Shown: positions 1 through 8,714, counted from the stretch's first letter. The stretch: 64,000 nt of DNA from Brucella rhizosphaerae (GCF_002252475.1 NZ_NNRK01000022.1:147600-211599); one strand, 5' to 3'. Program-made: numbers and translations. Notes: a model not told the origin generated them from the sequence alone.

Positions 1-486
1 CCATTCCTGTTTCAGACAGTTTACGGCTTCACACCAATAGAAGTTGGCTTCCTGATCATGCCTTGGCCAATAGCACTGGCTATTGTCGCCCCCCTCTCCG
101 GTAAACTTTCAGACAAATATTCACCCGCCACGCTCGGTCTTGTCGGATTGATCATTTTTGCTGCTGGCCTGGCATTAGTTGGTCTTCTGCCAGAGCAACC
201 AACCGTTCAGGATATCTGTTGGCGTATGGCGATTTGCGGCATCGGCTTCGGCTTCTTTCAAGCTCCAAACAACCGCATGATCATAACGTCTGCTCCACGG
301 GCCAGAAGTGGTGCCGCAAGCGGCATGCTCGGAACAGCAAGACTGATGGGACAATCGCTCGGCGCGGCTTTCGTAGCGTTTCTGCTGGCACATTGGGGGC
401 TCACCAATATCCCAAACATTTTGCTTGTTGCCGCAGGCTTTGCTGCACTTGCTTCGATCATCAGCATCGCGCGACGCAAGCGTTAA
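1..486 (+). CDS. MFS drug/solute exporter, C-terminal fragment
   Basis: The reading frame is open from the first base of the window, so this is the 3' part of a longer gene. The visible 161 residues hold several hydrophobic helices, a short basic loop (GKLSDKYSP) typical of the MFS cytoplasmic loop, and a Gly-rich helix followed by APNNRMIITSAP and RSGAASGMLGTARLMGQSLG. These resemble the last helices of 14-TM DHA2 (EmrB/QacA-type) proton-driven exporters. The substrate cannot be inferred. The family call is from motif resemblance only. Confidence 0.8.
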   Translation, partial: PFLFQTVYGFTPIEVGFLIMPWPIALAIVAPLSGKLSDKYSPATLGLVGLIIFAAGLALVGLLPEQPTVQDICWRMAICGIGFGFFQAPNNRMIITSAPRARSGAASGMLGTARLMGQSLGAAFVAFLLAHWGLTNIPNILLVAAGFAALASIISIARRKR

Positions 487-598
487 AGGCGGAATGGATC
501 AGCCTGTGAATCTTTGCAAATATCTTAGTCGAAACATGAAATTCCCTGTTGCAATCCCGAAATCATTAGTCCATATAGCGCTTGCCTAACGGAAACGA

Positions 599-613
599 CT
601 TCTCTTAGAGAAG
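599..613 (+). promoter_or_regulatory. Inverted repeat just upstream of the tRNA
   Basis: A perfect 6-bp inverted repeat (CTTCTC-TTA-GAGAAG) ends 10 bases before the mature tRNA 5' end. It could be part of the tRNA promoter or leader, or a processing signal. Its function is unknown. Confidence 0.3.
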
Positions 614-623
614 ACTGGCGCGA

Positions 624-698
624 GCGGGTGTAGCTCAGGGGTAGAGCACAACCTTGCCAAGGTTGGGGTCGAGGGTTCGAATCCCTTCGCCCGCTCCA
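624..698 (+). tRNA. tRNA-Gly (anticodon GCC)
   Basis: A full cloverleaf can be folded. The acceptor stem GCGGGTG pairs with CGCCCGC, with a U discriminator and a genomically encoded CCA at 696-698. The D-arm is GCTC-AGGGGTA-GAGC. The anticodon stem CAACC/GGTTG closes the loop TTGCCAA with GCC at 656-658. The T-arm carries TTCGAAT. The total is 75 bases. Anticodon GCC reads glycine codons GGC and GGU. Confidence 0.97.
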
Positions 699-840
699 GT
701 TTTTCCGCGGCTTTCCAGACAAGTGTATGGAATCAATGCCTTAGGGCATGAATTAACCTTTGGAAATTTTATTCACTAAAACGCAGACCTGAATTTTCCT
801 GTGTCTGAGCATTTGCTTCAATCTCATTTAGGCCCACCTT

Positions 841-1074
841 ATGATCCGTAGTGTTTGCATGTTGATCGTCGGTATCGTTGCCTTCATTCAAGGGGCTTTG
901 AGGCTTGGTCAACCAGCACAGACAATTGAAAAGTCGGGTTGGCTCTATCAGCAATTTGGCGATCAGGGCGTCGCATATGGAATGATCACTTTGGGAGCAG
1001 TAGCCTTCGTCATCGGCGCCATAATGTTCAACAACAGTTGGATCAAAGCTATTCTCGAACGTGCAAAGCATTGA
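841..1074 (+). CDS. Small membrane protein, unknown function
   Basis: A 77-residue protein with two predicted transmembrane helices (about residues 4-22 and 46-64) and a basic C-terminus (KAILERAKH). I do not recognise a family. A weak AGG lies 8 bases upstream of the ATG, and an internal ATG at 859 is another possible start. It is followed on the same strand by two more tiny membrane proteins, so this is a short run of small membrane ORFs behind the tRNA. No function is inferred. Confidence 0.5.
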   Translation: MIRSVCMLIVGIVAFIQGALRLGQPAQTIEKSGWLYQQFGDQGVAYGMITLGAVAFVIGAIMFNNSWIKAILERAKH

Positions 1075-1107
1075 AAATGCCAAGCCCAACGATTGATTAT
1101 ATCAGCC

Positions 1108-1278
1108 ATGATTGACTGGCCGCTTATCTTCGTCATCGTTTTCGCCTTGGGTGTACTATCTTTCCTCGTTTATTGTTTTGCGATCATGATATTCGCAAAA
1201 CCCACTGGAGAAAAAGTAAAGCCACCCAATATCGATACAGTCGATCTGATTATATTCCAGCATTCAGACGATAGATAA
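1108..1278 (+). CDS. Small membrane protein, unknown function
   Basis: About 56 residues beginning MIDWPLIF. One strongly hydrophobic helix (about residues 4-26) is followed by a polar tail containing KPTGEKVKPP. A TTG 15 bases upstream is in frame, but the ATG at 1108 gives a more typical membrane N-terminus. There is no clear ribosome binding site and no recognised family. Existence is moderately supported by its position between two similar small membrane ORFs. Confidence 0.4.
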   Translation: MIDWPLIFVIVFALGVLSFLVYCFAIMIFAKPTGEKVKPPNIDTVDLIIFQHSDDR

Positions 1279-1402
1279 TATTATTTGAATAGATTATTTC
1301 AGCGTGATCTTTGAATTGCATAACAGCTATGATTTAGTATCTATTGCTGACTCCAGTTCCTGACGCGATATGCAAGACTAACGTCAAGGGACGAATAACT
1401 CC

Positions 1403-1564
1403 ATGAAACCTGATACTGTTGTCACCGCCGTTCTGGCGATGTGCCTGCTGTTTTTGACATGGGCGATCGTGCAACGCGCGTCAGATGAGATAGCACGTCT
1501 GAAACAAGGCAACAGCGGGCACAACACACCCGCTGCTTTGTTTCAACATCCAGCGATAGAATAA
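1403..1564 (+). CDS. 53-residue single-pass membrane protein
   Basis: A short ORF beginning MKPDTVVTAV and ending QHPAIE. It has one N-terminal helix (about residues 6-23, ending LFLTWAIV) and a polar tail with a short heptad-like segment (RASDEIARLKQ). An AAGGGA lies about 12 bases upstream of the ATG. It ends 7 bases before the convergent hydrolase gene stops at 1572. The family is unknown. The layout (one helix then a charged tail) is common for small inner-membrane regulators, but nothing specific can be said. Confidence 0.4.
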   Translation: MKPDTVVTAVLAMCLLFLTWAIVQRASDEIARLKQGNSGHNTPAALFQHPAIE

Positions 1565-1571
1565 AATTCAA

Positions 1572-2630
1572 TCAGCGTTTGAGTGTCATCTGTAGGTTCA
1601 TCAGAACCAGATTTGACACTTCTGCATGAATATCCTTGCGCGCTCTGCCCGTCTGTTCGCAGATAGGATCGACTTCTCCGACTGACTTAAGGAATGCCGA
1701 TGCTCCCTCCTTACACTCGGGCAAGAAGCTGAAATGATCCGAATCCTTAACGGTAACATAGGTGCTGTCTGGAACGAGAGCCGCCAAATGATCCGCGAGG
1801 ACCGAGATCGGAACCTCTCCTTCACTTCCCAGATTGATAAAGCTCATTGGAATTTTGATCTCCTTGAGACTTTGAGCCACATAAGCTTGAGCCAGACCCG
1901 GATCAATCATGACAGCAGCTTTGATGCGCTGATCCAGATTTGATTGTTCAAAGCGCGCTTTGTCGATACTGCGCAGATCGAGCTTTTCAACGTTCACCGC
2001 TTCACCATCGGCATAGCCTCGCCCACCCGCATACCAGGCACAATCCCATTTCGTGTAACTGTCACAATAACGGGCATATGATTCCAGCGCAGCCTGAGCA
2101 CCAGCAATTTCCATTGACGTTGCCCCGCCAAGTGAAAAACCGACAGTACCAATACGTTCCGCATCGATATGACCTGCCCAATCGGCATTGCCAGTCAGAT
2201 AATTGATGACTGTCGACAGATCCTGTGTTCGCTGCCACAGCTTTGGTGTTTCGGCAGGCAAGGAATGCCCAGATGTCGTGCCGGGATGATTAGGGCCAGC
2301 AACGATAAACCCTGCTTTTGCAAGCTCGACGGCGAGCCAGCCCATAGCTTCGACGCGCCCACCTGAGCCGTGTGAAAGCGCCACGAGAGGAAACTCTCCG
2401 CTGGCCAACGCTGCATCCTTCGACGCGGAACTACCCTTGAATATCCTATTATCGCCGAAGAGAACCGCTTCCCCGCCTTCCATTGCAGGGTACCACACTG
2501 TTACCGCGAGATTTTGTCCACGCGCTTGTGATGGCACCTCAATTGTTCGTACCCCCACATCAGCGCTGAAAGCATTGGAAGCGGTCAGAGTTGCAGCAAC
2601 AGCTGAGAATAACAAATATAAGCGGCTCAT
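1572..2630 (-). CDS. Secreted alpha/beta hydrolase (dienelactone hydrolase / PAF-acetylhydrolase-like)
   Basis: 352 residues. A signal peptide (about 1-22, ending NAFSA) targets it to the periplasm. The alpha/beta-hydrolase core shows an oxyanion-type SHGSGG (86-91), the nucleophile elbow GFSLGG with Ser166, and a C-terminal DSDHF with the likely catalytic His299. An acidic partner is probable in the MIDPG or GSEGE strand. The fold is shared by dienelactone hydrolases and platelet-activating-factor acetylhydrolases, which cleave esters; the substrate is unknown. Four cysteines suggest disulfides in the exported protein. It is transcribed divergently from the neighbouring AraC-type regulator, which may control it. 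Confidence 0.85.
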   Translation of the reverse strand: MSRLYLLFSAVAATLTASNAFSADVGVRTIEVPSQARGQNLAVTVWYPAMEGGEAVLFGDNRIFKGSSASKDAALASGEFPLVALSHGSGGRVEAMGWLAVELAKAGFIVAGPNHPGTTSGHSLPAETPKLWQRTQDLSTVINYLTGNADWAGHIDAERIGTVGFSLGGATSMEIAGAQAALESYARYCDSYTKWDCAWYAGGRGYADGEAVNVEKLDLRSIDKARFEQSNLDQRIKAAVMIDPGLAQAYVAQSLKEIKIPMSFINLGSEGEVPISVLADHLAALVPDSTYVTVKDSDHFSFLPECKEGASAFLKSVGEVDPICEQTGRARKDIHAEVSNLVLMNLQMTLKR

Positions 2631-2774
2631 CGTGTATCTCCATATTTCATACGATGAGCCATGCTTTCCAGATATCGTATTATCTGGCGTTCTAAATCAC
2701 GATTCAGGTCGTTCAGAATCGCGATATAGATCATTGATCGGCTACATATCGCCCATCAGATCGCGAGACCGCTT
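2631..2774. promoter_or_regulatory. Divergent intergenic region, hydrolase / AraC-type regulator
   Basis: This 144-bp gap separates the two divergent start codons and must carry both promoters. It contains short AT-rich stretches around GCGATATAGATC, but I cannot place a convincing -35/-10 pair or operator. Confidence 0.4.
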
Positions 2775-3797
2775 TTGATTTTCGTTCCATTGCCCTTCGT
2801 TGTTGCGCTTTTGTTGCTCATCCTCTTGGTAGCGATGTGGCGCCGTCAGGAGAGTGCTGCCTCCAATCGCCCCTGCCAACTGCTGATCGCGTTGTGTGCG
2901 GTGCAATCCGTGGCTGTCGGCCTTCGCTGGGGTTATGAGCTGGAAGAGTTCCGCTATTTACTTCCCATCATCGCGAGCAGCTTGCCTCCACTCGTATATG
3001 CGAGTTTTCGCAGTCTGATACGGGGAGACAGCAAACCTAATGACCGTTACTTATGGCATATTGCAGCTTTCCCGGCGGCGGTTACGGTCATCCTCCTGAC
3101 TATTCCCATTCTGTTAGATTTTGGCCTTATTGTTCTGTTTGTCGGGTACGCACTCGCACTTCTCTATCTGGGCAGAACCGGCCCTGATGGGCTTGACGAT
3201 GCGCGTTTCGACAGCGCGATTTCGGCGCATCGCGCGCTTGTCATTGCCGCAATATCGCTCTGCTTATCGGCTTTTTTTGATCTGGCAGTTTTGATGGATT
3301 TTGAATGGACCAATGGCAAGAATGCTGCCCTCATTGTCAGCAACGCCAATCTGCTTGGTCTACTGTTCGTAGGCCTGACAGCAATGGTTGCAAGTCGTGC
3401 AAAGCCTTCTGCTCCTGCATCGCATGAAGAAAACGAAGACGATGCACGCGATGAACAGGATCGGGATAGCCTCGCGCGTGTAGAGCATATCCTGGTTCAG
3501 AACCGATTATATCTGGACGAGAATTTGACTCTGATACGGCTTGCGCGAAAGGTTGGATTGCCGGCGCGCCAGATTTCCAGCTCCATCAACCGCATCACCG
3601 GCAAGAACGTATCGCAATACATCAATGATTACCGCATCACAGAAGCCTGCCGCCTGCTGCGAGACACGGCTCTGCCAGTGACGACTATTATGTTTGAATC
3701 AGGGTTTCAGACCAAATCCAATTTCAATCGGGAATTTCGGCGGGTCACCTCGTTAAGCCCAGCCAACTGGCGCGACCAAAAGGGCGCAAAACAATAA
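2775..3797 (+). CDS. AraC-family regulator with N-terminal membrane domain
   Basis: 340 residues. The N-terminal 210 residues form about six to seven hydrophobic helices, then comes an acidic linker (ENEDDARDEQDRD, about 216-231), then a C-terminal AraC double helix-turn-helix (about 235-335). The typical second-helix core is MFESGFQTKSNFNREFRRV and the ending is SPANWRD. It starts at TTG (2775), kept because an N-terminal helix begins at once; the next in-frame Met is at residue 21. The layout resembles membrane-bound AraC sensors seen in alphaproteobacteria. The divergent hydrolase is the likely target. The ligand is unknown. Confidence 0.85.
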   Translation: MIFVPLPFVVALLLLILLVAMWRRQESAASNRPCQLLIALCAVQSVAVGLRWGYELEEFRYLLPIIASSLPPLVYASFRSLIRGDSKPNDRYLWHIAAFPAAVTVILLTIPILLDFGLIVLFVGYALALLYLGRTGPDGLDDARFDSAISAHRALVIAAISLCLSAFFDLAVLMDFEWTNGKNAALIVSNANLLGLLFVGLTAMVASRAKPSAPASHEENEDDARDEQDRDSLARVEHILVQNRLYLDENLTLIRLARKVGLPARQISSSINRITGKNVSQYINDYRITEACRLLRDTALPVTTIMFESGFQTKSNFNREFRRVTSLSPANWRDQKGAKQ

Positions 3798-3965
3798 AAG
3801 AACAGCGTTTTTGTGAATAATTGGAAAGCTCGGCTACCAAAAATCCGCTGCGCTGAGCAGTTATTGTGCCCGTTCAGTTGGCGCTGCTGCCGACCTCATC
3901 GTACCGCACGTCCCCATATGGTGCAGCATGTATCGCAGACAGCAACACACTATCGTATTGAGCAT

Positions 3966-4802
3966 CTATGATTGCGGCGTTGTAGTCGGGAACGGATTAA
4001 TGCCCCAAGGAGCTATCCGGGAAGCATTCAGAAGCTTTCTTTCCGCAACACCCGATATGCTGAAGATGAAGTCCGATGCACGGTAAGTCTGCTGCCAGCA
4101 GTCGAATGCGACATCGTCAGCGGTGAAGCTTACACCGCGAATGCGCACAACCAGTTCGTCGCTTCCGATCTGCAAGCTCGTTTGTTCAATTCTGGTCGGC
4201 TGAACAACCTCGAAGAACTGTTCAATATGGGCATCGCTCAGTCCGTGGCGTTCGGCCAGAAAGCGATAGAGTGAGCCACCACCCGCCAGCTCCTCCTGCT
4301 CAAGGCTTGGGACGAGATTAAGAGGGAGGATGGCGCGCTCCAGGATAGCAGGCTTATCGCGCAGGCTTCGCAGTCTGACGATTTCCCAAACCGGCTGTCC
4401 CTGAGGGATCGAAAGCGCGTCTGCCGCACCCGAACTCGGTAAACCAACCGCAAGCTGAATAAGCCGCGTTGCCATCTCTGTTGGCTGCGCGGTCGTAAGC
4501 GTTTGCAACAGTTCGCCGGAACGGCTCGGTTCCATAACGATGCGGCGTTCGGCAACGAAGGTCCCCAGCCCCTGATGACGTGTGATACGGCCTTCACGCT
4601 CCAGTTTTTCCAGTGCGTGTCGGATCGAGATCGTGCTGACGCCTGAGAGTTCGCCCAACTCTGAAATGCTTGGCAGCTTGTCGCCGGGCTCAAGACCGTT
4701 ATCCCTGATCAAGGCGACAATCGTGTCGTAAGCGACCTGATAGCGCAATTTTCCGGGTTCGGCAGTGTCCAATCGTGCTGTTTCAGCATTCTTCTCTGTC
4801 AA
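3966..4802 (-). CDS. GntR-family regulator, HutC/UTRA subfamily
   Basis: 278 residues. A winged helix-turn-helix occupies about 20-85 (LPSISELGELSGVSTISIRHALEKLE, then the HQGLGTFVAE wing). A UTRA effector domain follows (about 105-255). UTRA regulators of this subfamily typically sense phosphorylated sugars, amino sugars or histidine-pathway intermediates. It lies immediately downstream of the NagB-like gene on the same strand, so it is probably the local repressor of the amino-sugar/peptide locus. The gap to that gene (4803-4924) holds a dyad that may be its own operator. Confidence 0.9.
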   Translation of the reverse strand: MTEKNAETARLDTAEPGKLRYQVAYDTIVALIRDNGLEPGDKLPSISELGELSGVSTISIRHALEKLEREGRITRHQGLGTFVAERRIVMEPSRSGELLQTLTTAQPTEMATRLIQLAVGLPSSGAADALSIPQGQPVWEIVRLRSLRDKPAILERAILPLNLVPSLEQEELAGGGSLYRFLAERHGLSDAHIEQFFEVVQPTRIEQTSLQIGSDELVVRIRGVSFTADDVAFDCWQQTYRASDFIFSISGVAERKLLNASRIAPWGINPFPTTTPQS

Positions 4803-4841
4803 AGCTCTGTCAGCCTCTCGTTGGTATCAGTCATACCTTTC

Positions 4842-4857
4842 AGGGTAATTAGTCCCT
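4842..4857. promoter_or_regulatory. Possible GntR operator dyad
   Basis: An imperfect palindrome, AGGGTAATTAGTCCCT, lies 40-55 bases upstream of the GntR/UTRA start codon. Autoregulation of such regulators is common, but this assignment is inference from position and symmetry only. Confidence 0.25.
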
Positions 4858-4924
4858 TTATCATACTGAATGACAAGTCTGCACGTATAAACAACGTCGT
4901 CGCAGCGCTCTATCCGCCGTTAAA

Positions 4925-5647
4925 TCAGCCCTGAAAAGAAGATAAGTCGCGTAAAACAGTCAAATCCTGATGGTCGACCAGCGCTGTCACGGAACGATCT
5001 GGATCTGGACGACCAGAGATAAGCGCGTTCAATGCATCTTCCTTACCTTGCCCTGATACCAGCAGCAGCAATTTGCGTGCCGCCAGCACTGTCGCAACAC
5101 CCATCGTCAGACCATAATCCGGCACATCGGCCGGGGTTTTATATAGTCCGCTCTGCGCCTCGCGGGTCGTTTTGGTAAGCGCAACACGGTGAGTGCCAAG
5201 ACTCCAGTCATCACCGGGTTCATTGAATGCCACATGGCCATTGCGCCCCAGCCCGAGAACTGCCAAATCCAGGCCACCAACGGCTTCAATCGCGGCCTCA
5301 TAGGCAAGACATTCGGCCTCGGCGTCGAGAGCATCGCCCTGCAACAAACGCAACTTGTCAGGTGCAATCTGCAATGGCTCAAAAGCGTGGCGCATAAGAA
5401 AGCTGGCGTAGCTACCCTCGTCGGCCAATCCTTTGCCTTCAAACTCATCAAGATTAAAAAAGCGTGCCGAATGGCAATTCAATTTGCCTTCACACTGACG
5501 CGAAGCCAGATTGCGGTAAAGTCCGAGCGGCGTTTCACCCGTAGGTAGAGCGATCACCGCATTCGGCTTGCTTTCCAACAATGTTCCGACATAGCTGGCT
5601 GCGGCTTCATCCATCTCCGCGCGTGTCGCGAAATCCAGAATTTTCAT
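4925..5647 (-). CDS. nagB: NagB-family glucosamine-6-phosphate deaminase-like enzyme
   Basis: 240 residues, the normal length for short NagB enzymes, which convert glucosamine-6-phosphate to fructose-6-phosphate and ammonia. Visible are the phosphate loop PTGETP (35-40), the FNLDEF motif (64-69, Asp67) and GLGRNGHVAFNEPG (132-145) with His138 and Glu143. Asn136 stands where E. coli NagB has Asp141; as far as I recall, Asn is common here in the shorter members. It follows the FGGY kinase by 11 bases, so the two are co-transcribed. Pairing a kinase with a deaminase suggests phosphorylation then deamination of an amino sugar, which need not be ordinary glucosamine. Confidence 0.88.
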   Translation of the reverse strand: MKILDFATRAEMDEAAASYVGTLLESKPNAVIALPTGETPLGLYRNLASRQCEGKLNCHSARFFNLDEFEGKGLADEGSYASFLMRHAFEPLQIAPDKLRLLQGDALDAEAECLAYEAAIEAVGGLDLAVLGLGRNGHVAFNEPGDDWSLGTHRVALTKTTREAQSGLYKTPADVPDYGLTMGVATVLAARKLLLLVSGQGKEDALNALISGRPDPDRSVTALVDHQDLTVLRDLSSFQG

Positions 5648-5658
5648 TGCAATCTCTC

Positions 5659-7095
5659 TTACTGCTTCTGATCGACGCCGCGCGCGATATTCGGATAAAG
5701 CGACATGAAGCGTGTATGGACGCGCTCATATTCATGAGCGCTATCGGTAGGCACAATCACCGGGGTGTCGATGAGTTTGATTATCAGAGGCTCACCGGCA
5801 AGTGCAGCAGCACCAATTGCAGCAGAAGAACCAAAGCCAAAAACCTGCACCGATCGACTGGTCATATCGGCAAACATCTGCACCAATGCGGGATTACGCG
5901 CCAAACGACCAGACAATACGAGATGACGGACTGGCCATGTTTCCGACAGCACATCAATGCAGCGACGGATTTCATGGATGACACCTTCGAGATACGCGCG
6001 TGCCAGATCGGCGCGGGTCGTTGAGATGTTCAGCCCATGAAAGACGCCCGTTAACGATGTGTCCCAAAGCGCACCCTGTTCACCGCCGCCTGTCATGTAA
6101 GGTGCGCATGTAGTGCCATTTGCACCGGGAACACTGGCGAGCGCCTCTGCTTCCAGCGCTTCTGCAGACAGGCCAAGAATGCCGCCGAGCCACGCAAAAC
6201 CAATGCCTGTTGAAAGCAGATCCATTTCCCGGCCATACCAGCCGGATGCCACGTGCGGTGTCAGCAGATAGCGTGCCTTGGGATCAAGATGCCGGGCTGG
6301 TGTTGCACCAAAAATAATCGCGCTGGATCCCATGGCAACGCAGGCACTATTGGCGTTGAGACCTGTCATTGCGAAGGCACCCGCTGCTGAATCAGCAGCA
6401 CCGTTATAAACTTCAATGCCCTCTGACAGCCCCAGCAAATTTGCTGCCGCCGCGTTCACCATACCCACAACGGCAGATGTTGGCGCAAGTTCAGGCAATA
6501 CCGACATCGGCAGATCCCAGATTTTACAAAGTTCAACGTCCCAATTTTCTGTTTCGAGGGCATAGACTCCATATCCTGCGGCTGTTGATGGATCGGTTAT
6601 TACGCGCCCGGTCAGAAAATAGACAATGTAATCCTTTGCCGAAAGAATATGGCAAACCTCATCCCGACATTGGCTGAAATGGTGCAGAAATTGCGGAGCA
6701 AGATACCGGCCATCGACGGGCATACCAGTTTTGGCATAAACATGAGCGTGAGCTTCTCCATGCAGCTTTTCCCTCGCCATAACATCGGCCCGGCTATCCT
6801 GCCAGGTAATTGCAGGGCCGACGCATTCGCCGTCGCGATTGAGGCAAACAAGTGTTGGCATTTGCCCCGCGACTGAGATCGCACCAACTTTATCGGCTGC
6901 CCCGTCAGGCAAATCACCCAACGCTTTTATAAGAGCAGCGATCCAGTCAGAAGGGTTTTGTTCAGCCTGACCCGGACGCGTTGCAAGTGTTGGATGAGAG
7001 GCGCCGCTTTCGGCTCGGACCTGTCCCGAACTGTCCAGCACGACCAGCTTGACGGCAGAAGTGCCAAGGTCAATTCCTAACCGCCAATCCGTCAT
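5659..7095 (-). CDS. FGGY-family carbohydrate kinase (xylulokinase-like)
   Basis: 478 residues. The N-terminal ASKHA ATPase signature is GIDLGTSAVKLVVLD (7-21). Sugar-contact segments SVAGQMPTLV (74-83) and TWQDSRAD (97-104) follow, and GAADSAAGA (232-240) holds the likely catalytic base Asp235. The C-terminal ATP site includes LSGRLARNP. Family members phosphorylate xylulose, gluconate, ribulose and related sugars, so the substrate cannot be fixed from sequence. The neighbouring NagB-like deaminase points to an amino sugar or its keto product. A 105-bp repeat lies between this gene and the upstream aminotransferase gene. Confidence 0.88.
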   Translation of the reverse strand: MTDWRLGIDLGTSAVKLVVLDSSGQVRAESGASHPTLATRPGQAEQNPSDWIAALIKALGDLPDGAADKVGAISVAGQMPTLVCLNRDGECVGPAITWQDSRADVMAREKLHGEAHAHVYAKTGMPVDGRYLAPQFLHHFSQCRDEVCHILSAKDYIVYFLTGRVITDPSTAAGYGVYALETENWDVELCKIWDLPMSVLPELAPTSAVVGMVNAAAANLLGLSEGIEVYNGAADSAAGAFAMTGLNANSACVAMGSSAIIFGATPARHLDPKARYLLTPHVASGWYGREMDLLSTGIGFAWLGGILGLSAEALEAEALASVPGANGTTCAPYMTGGGEQGALWDTSLTGVFHGLNISTTRADLARAYLEGVIHEIRRCIDVLSETWPVRHLVLSGRLARNPALVQMFADMTSRSVQVFGFGSSAAIGAAALAGEPLIIKLIDTPVIVPTDSAHEYERVHTRFMSLYPNIARGVDQKQ

Positions 7096-7138
7096 ATCAC
7101 CGAGTTCCTCTCATCCTTCATATGTGTCGTCCCGCTTC

Positions 7139-7244
7139 AGAGCATTTCCAGTTTGAGTTGAATCATTTTGAATGCTCTATCTATTTGTTCTAACACGTGT
7201 CTTTATCCCACAATCAGTTCCCGCTTTTGAGAGAAGTGCTCTAG
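7139..7244 (-). repeat. ~105-bp dispersed intergenic repeat, copy 1
   Basis: It begins AGAGCATTTCCAGTTTGAGT, has an internal ATGCTCT, and ends GTGCTCTAG. An inverted copy with the same architecture is at 32673-32778. Its outermost CTAG supplies the TAG stop codon of the upstream aminotransferase gene. It appears to be a dispersed palindromic repeat of the kind frequent in Brucella/Ochrobactrum genomes; the family membership is inference. Confidence 0.8.
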
Positions 7245-8584
7245 CTCGCGCGGATCAGGCGCGCGACTTCCCGTGCAGCTTCCAGCGTGCGGTCTACATC
7301 ATCATTTGTATGCGCAAAAGTGATGAAGAGATTTTCAAAAGCGCCCGGATGGAACAGAATGCCGCGTTCAAGCATGCCTTCCCACCAGATACGGAAGATG
7401 TCGTGGTTCGCATAGCGCGCGGCATCACGATAATTATGGATATCGTGTTCGGTAAACCAAACCTGATAAACAGCCCCCATGCCCACAACGCGCGTCGGAA
7501 TTCCGGCACTGTTGAACACCTCGATCAGGCCCAGACGCAACCTGTCAGAAACTGAATCGAGAGAATTGTAAAAGCCCGGTTGCGACAGAATATCGAGCGT
7601 GGCGTTCGCAGACGAAACCGCAATCGTATTACCCGCATAAGTACCAGCAATCGACACACGACCATCTGCAACCAAAGACATGATATCCTTGCGACCACCC
7701 ATTGCGGCAACAGGAAAACCACCACCGATACCTTTGGCGAAAGTGGATAAGTCGGGCGTAACACCGAGACGGGCTTGTGCACCGCCAAGTGCCAGACGGA
7801 AACCAGTAATGACCTCATCGAAAATGAGCAAAATACCGTGTTTCGCGGTTAACTCCCGCATGGCTTCGAGATAACCGGGTTTTGGTAGAATGCAGCCCGT
7901 GTTGCACATAACCGGTTCGGTCAGCACAGCTGCAATATTGTCGCCCTCCCGCTCGATGACTTCGCGCAGGACCGCAATGTCATTCCATGGCAGGATGATA
8001 AGCCCCTCCGAAATGCCATCAGGTATGCCCGGACCCTGTGGAATGGCGTATGGCGCATTGTCTGGACCGGACGTATCCGGATCAGGATGCTTGCTCCAGT
8101 AAACGCCGTCGGAAAAACCGTGATACATGCCCTCAAAGCGGATGATCTTCTTGCGACCTGTGAAGGCACGAGCGAGACGGACACTATAAAGCACCGCTTC
8201 CGTGCCTGTGTTGCAGAGGCGAACCTGTTCCAGCGACGGCACAGCGGCGATCAGCTTGTGCGCCAGAACTGTTTCCGGGGCACTCGGCATGGCGAACACT
8301 GTCCCCATTTCGCGAATTGCACGCACCACCGCTTCGGTAACTGCTTCTGGACGATGCCCAAGCAGCATTGGTCCCAGACCGATGAGGTAATCGATGTACT
8401 CATTCCCATCGGCATCCCAGACGCGCGCGCCCTCGCCCCGATCGACGAAGAGCGGATGTGGCTCCCAACCAGACCAGGTCGCACGTGCGGTGGAATTCAC
8501 ACCACCCGGAATGACCTCGCAAGCCCGGGCAAAAAGCTCACGACTTTTCTCATAACGATTACTGGAATAAGCGGCGACGGACAT
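7241..8584 (-). CDS. Class-III aminotransferase, glutamate-1-semialdehyde aminomutase-like
   Basis: 447 residues, PLP-dependent fold type I. Cofactor and substrate motifs are CNTGTEA (124-130), EGMYHGFSDG (151-160), IFDEVITGF (254-262) and STFAKGIGGG (280-289), where Lys284 should bind PLP. The start is the ATG at 8584: AAAGGAGG lies 5-6 bases upstream, and the longer frame from 8614 would place that Shine-Dalgarno inside the gene. It resembles HemL, but alphaproteobacteria normally make 5-aminolevulinate with ALA synthase. Its place beside peptide-type ABC genes and amino-sugar enzymes argues for a catabolic transaminase or aminomutase. Substrate unknown. Confidence 0.85.
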   Translation of the reverse strand: MSVAAYSSNRYEKSRELFARACEVIPGGVNSTARATWSGWEPHPLFVDRGEGARVWDADGNEYIDYLIGLGPMLLGHRPEAVTEAVVRAIREMGTVFAMPSAPETVLAHKLIAAVPSLEQVRLCNTGTEAVLYSVRLARAFTGRKKIIRFEGMYHGFSDGVYWSKHPDPDTSGPDNAPYAIPQGPGIPDGISEGLIILPWNDIAVLREVIEREGDNIAAVLTEPVMCNTGCILPKPGYLEAMRELTAKHGILLIFDEVITGFRLALGGAQARLGVTPDLSTFAKGIGGGFPVAAMGGRKDIMSLVADGRVSIAGTYAGNTIAVSSANATLDILSQPGFYNSLDSVSDRLRLGLIEVFNSAGIPTRVVGMGAVYQVWFTEHDIHNYRDAARYANHDIFRIWWEGMLERGILFHPGAFENLFITFAHTNDDVDRTLEAAREVARLIRAS

Positions 8585-8651
8585 CATTTCCTCCTTTGAG
8601 TAACTCCTGAACATCGACAGCTCGTTATGGCTGCCATGCTCTTTGTTCTTT

Positions 8652-8666
8652 TTATACTTTGTATAA
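8652..8666. promoter_or_regulatory. Candidate operator upstream of the aminotransferase gene
   Basis: A perfect palindrome TTATAC-TTT-GTATAA sits about 70 bases upstream of the aminotransferase start and 50 bases past the ABC ATPase stop. A related but not identical dyad (TTATA-N5-TATAA) lies at 12417-12431 in the divergent promoter region. Both may be sites for the local GntR/UTRA regulator. This is inference. Confidence 0.35.
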
Positions 8667-8714
8667 TGAGTCTACTCAATCGTCAACCGACATGGCTGCG
8701 CCATGTGCGTTTTG

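Noticed and set aside
2437..2778. 113-codon plus-strand frame across the hydrolase 5' end
   Set aside because: It is antisense to the signal peptide and N-terminus of the hydrolase and occupies the divergent promoter region.
8087..8599. 170-codon plus-strand frame opposite the aminotransferase
   Set aside because: It lies wholly antisense to a conserved PLP enzyme and its translation resembles no protein domain.
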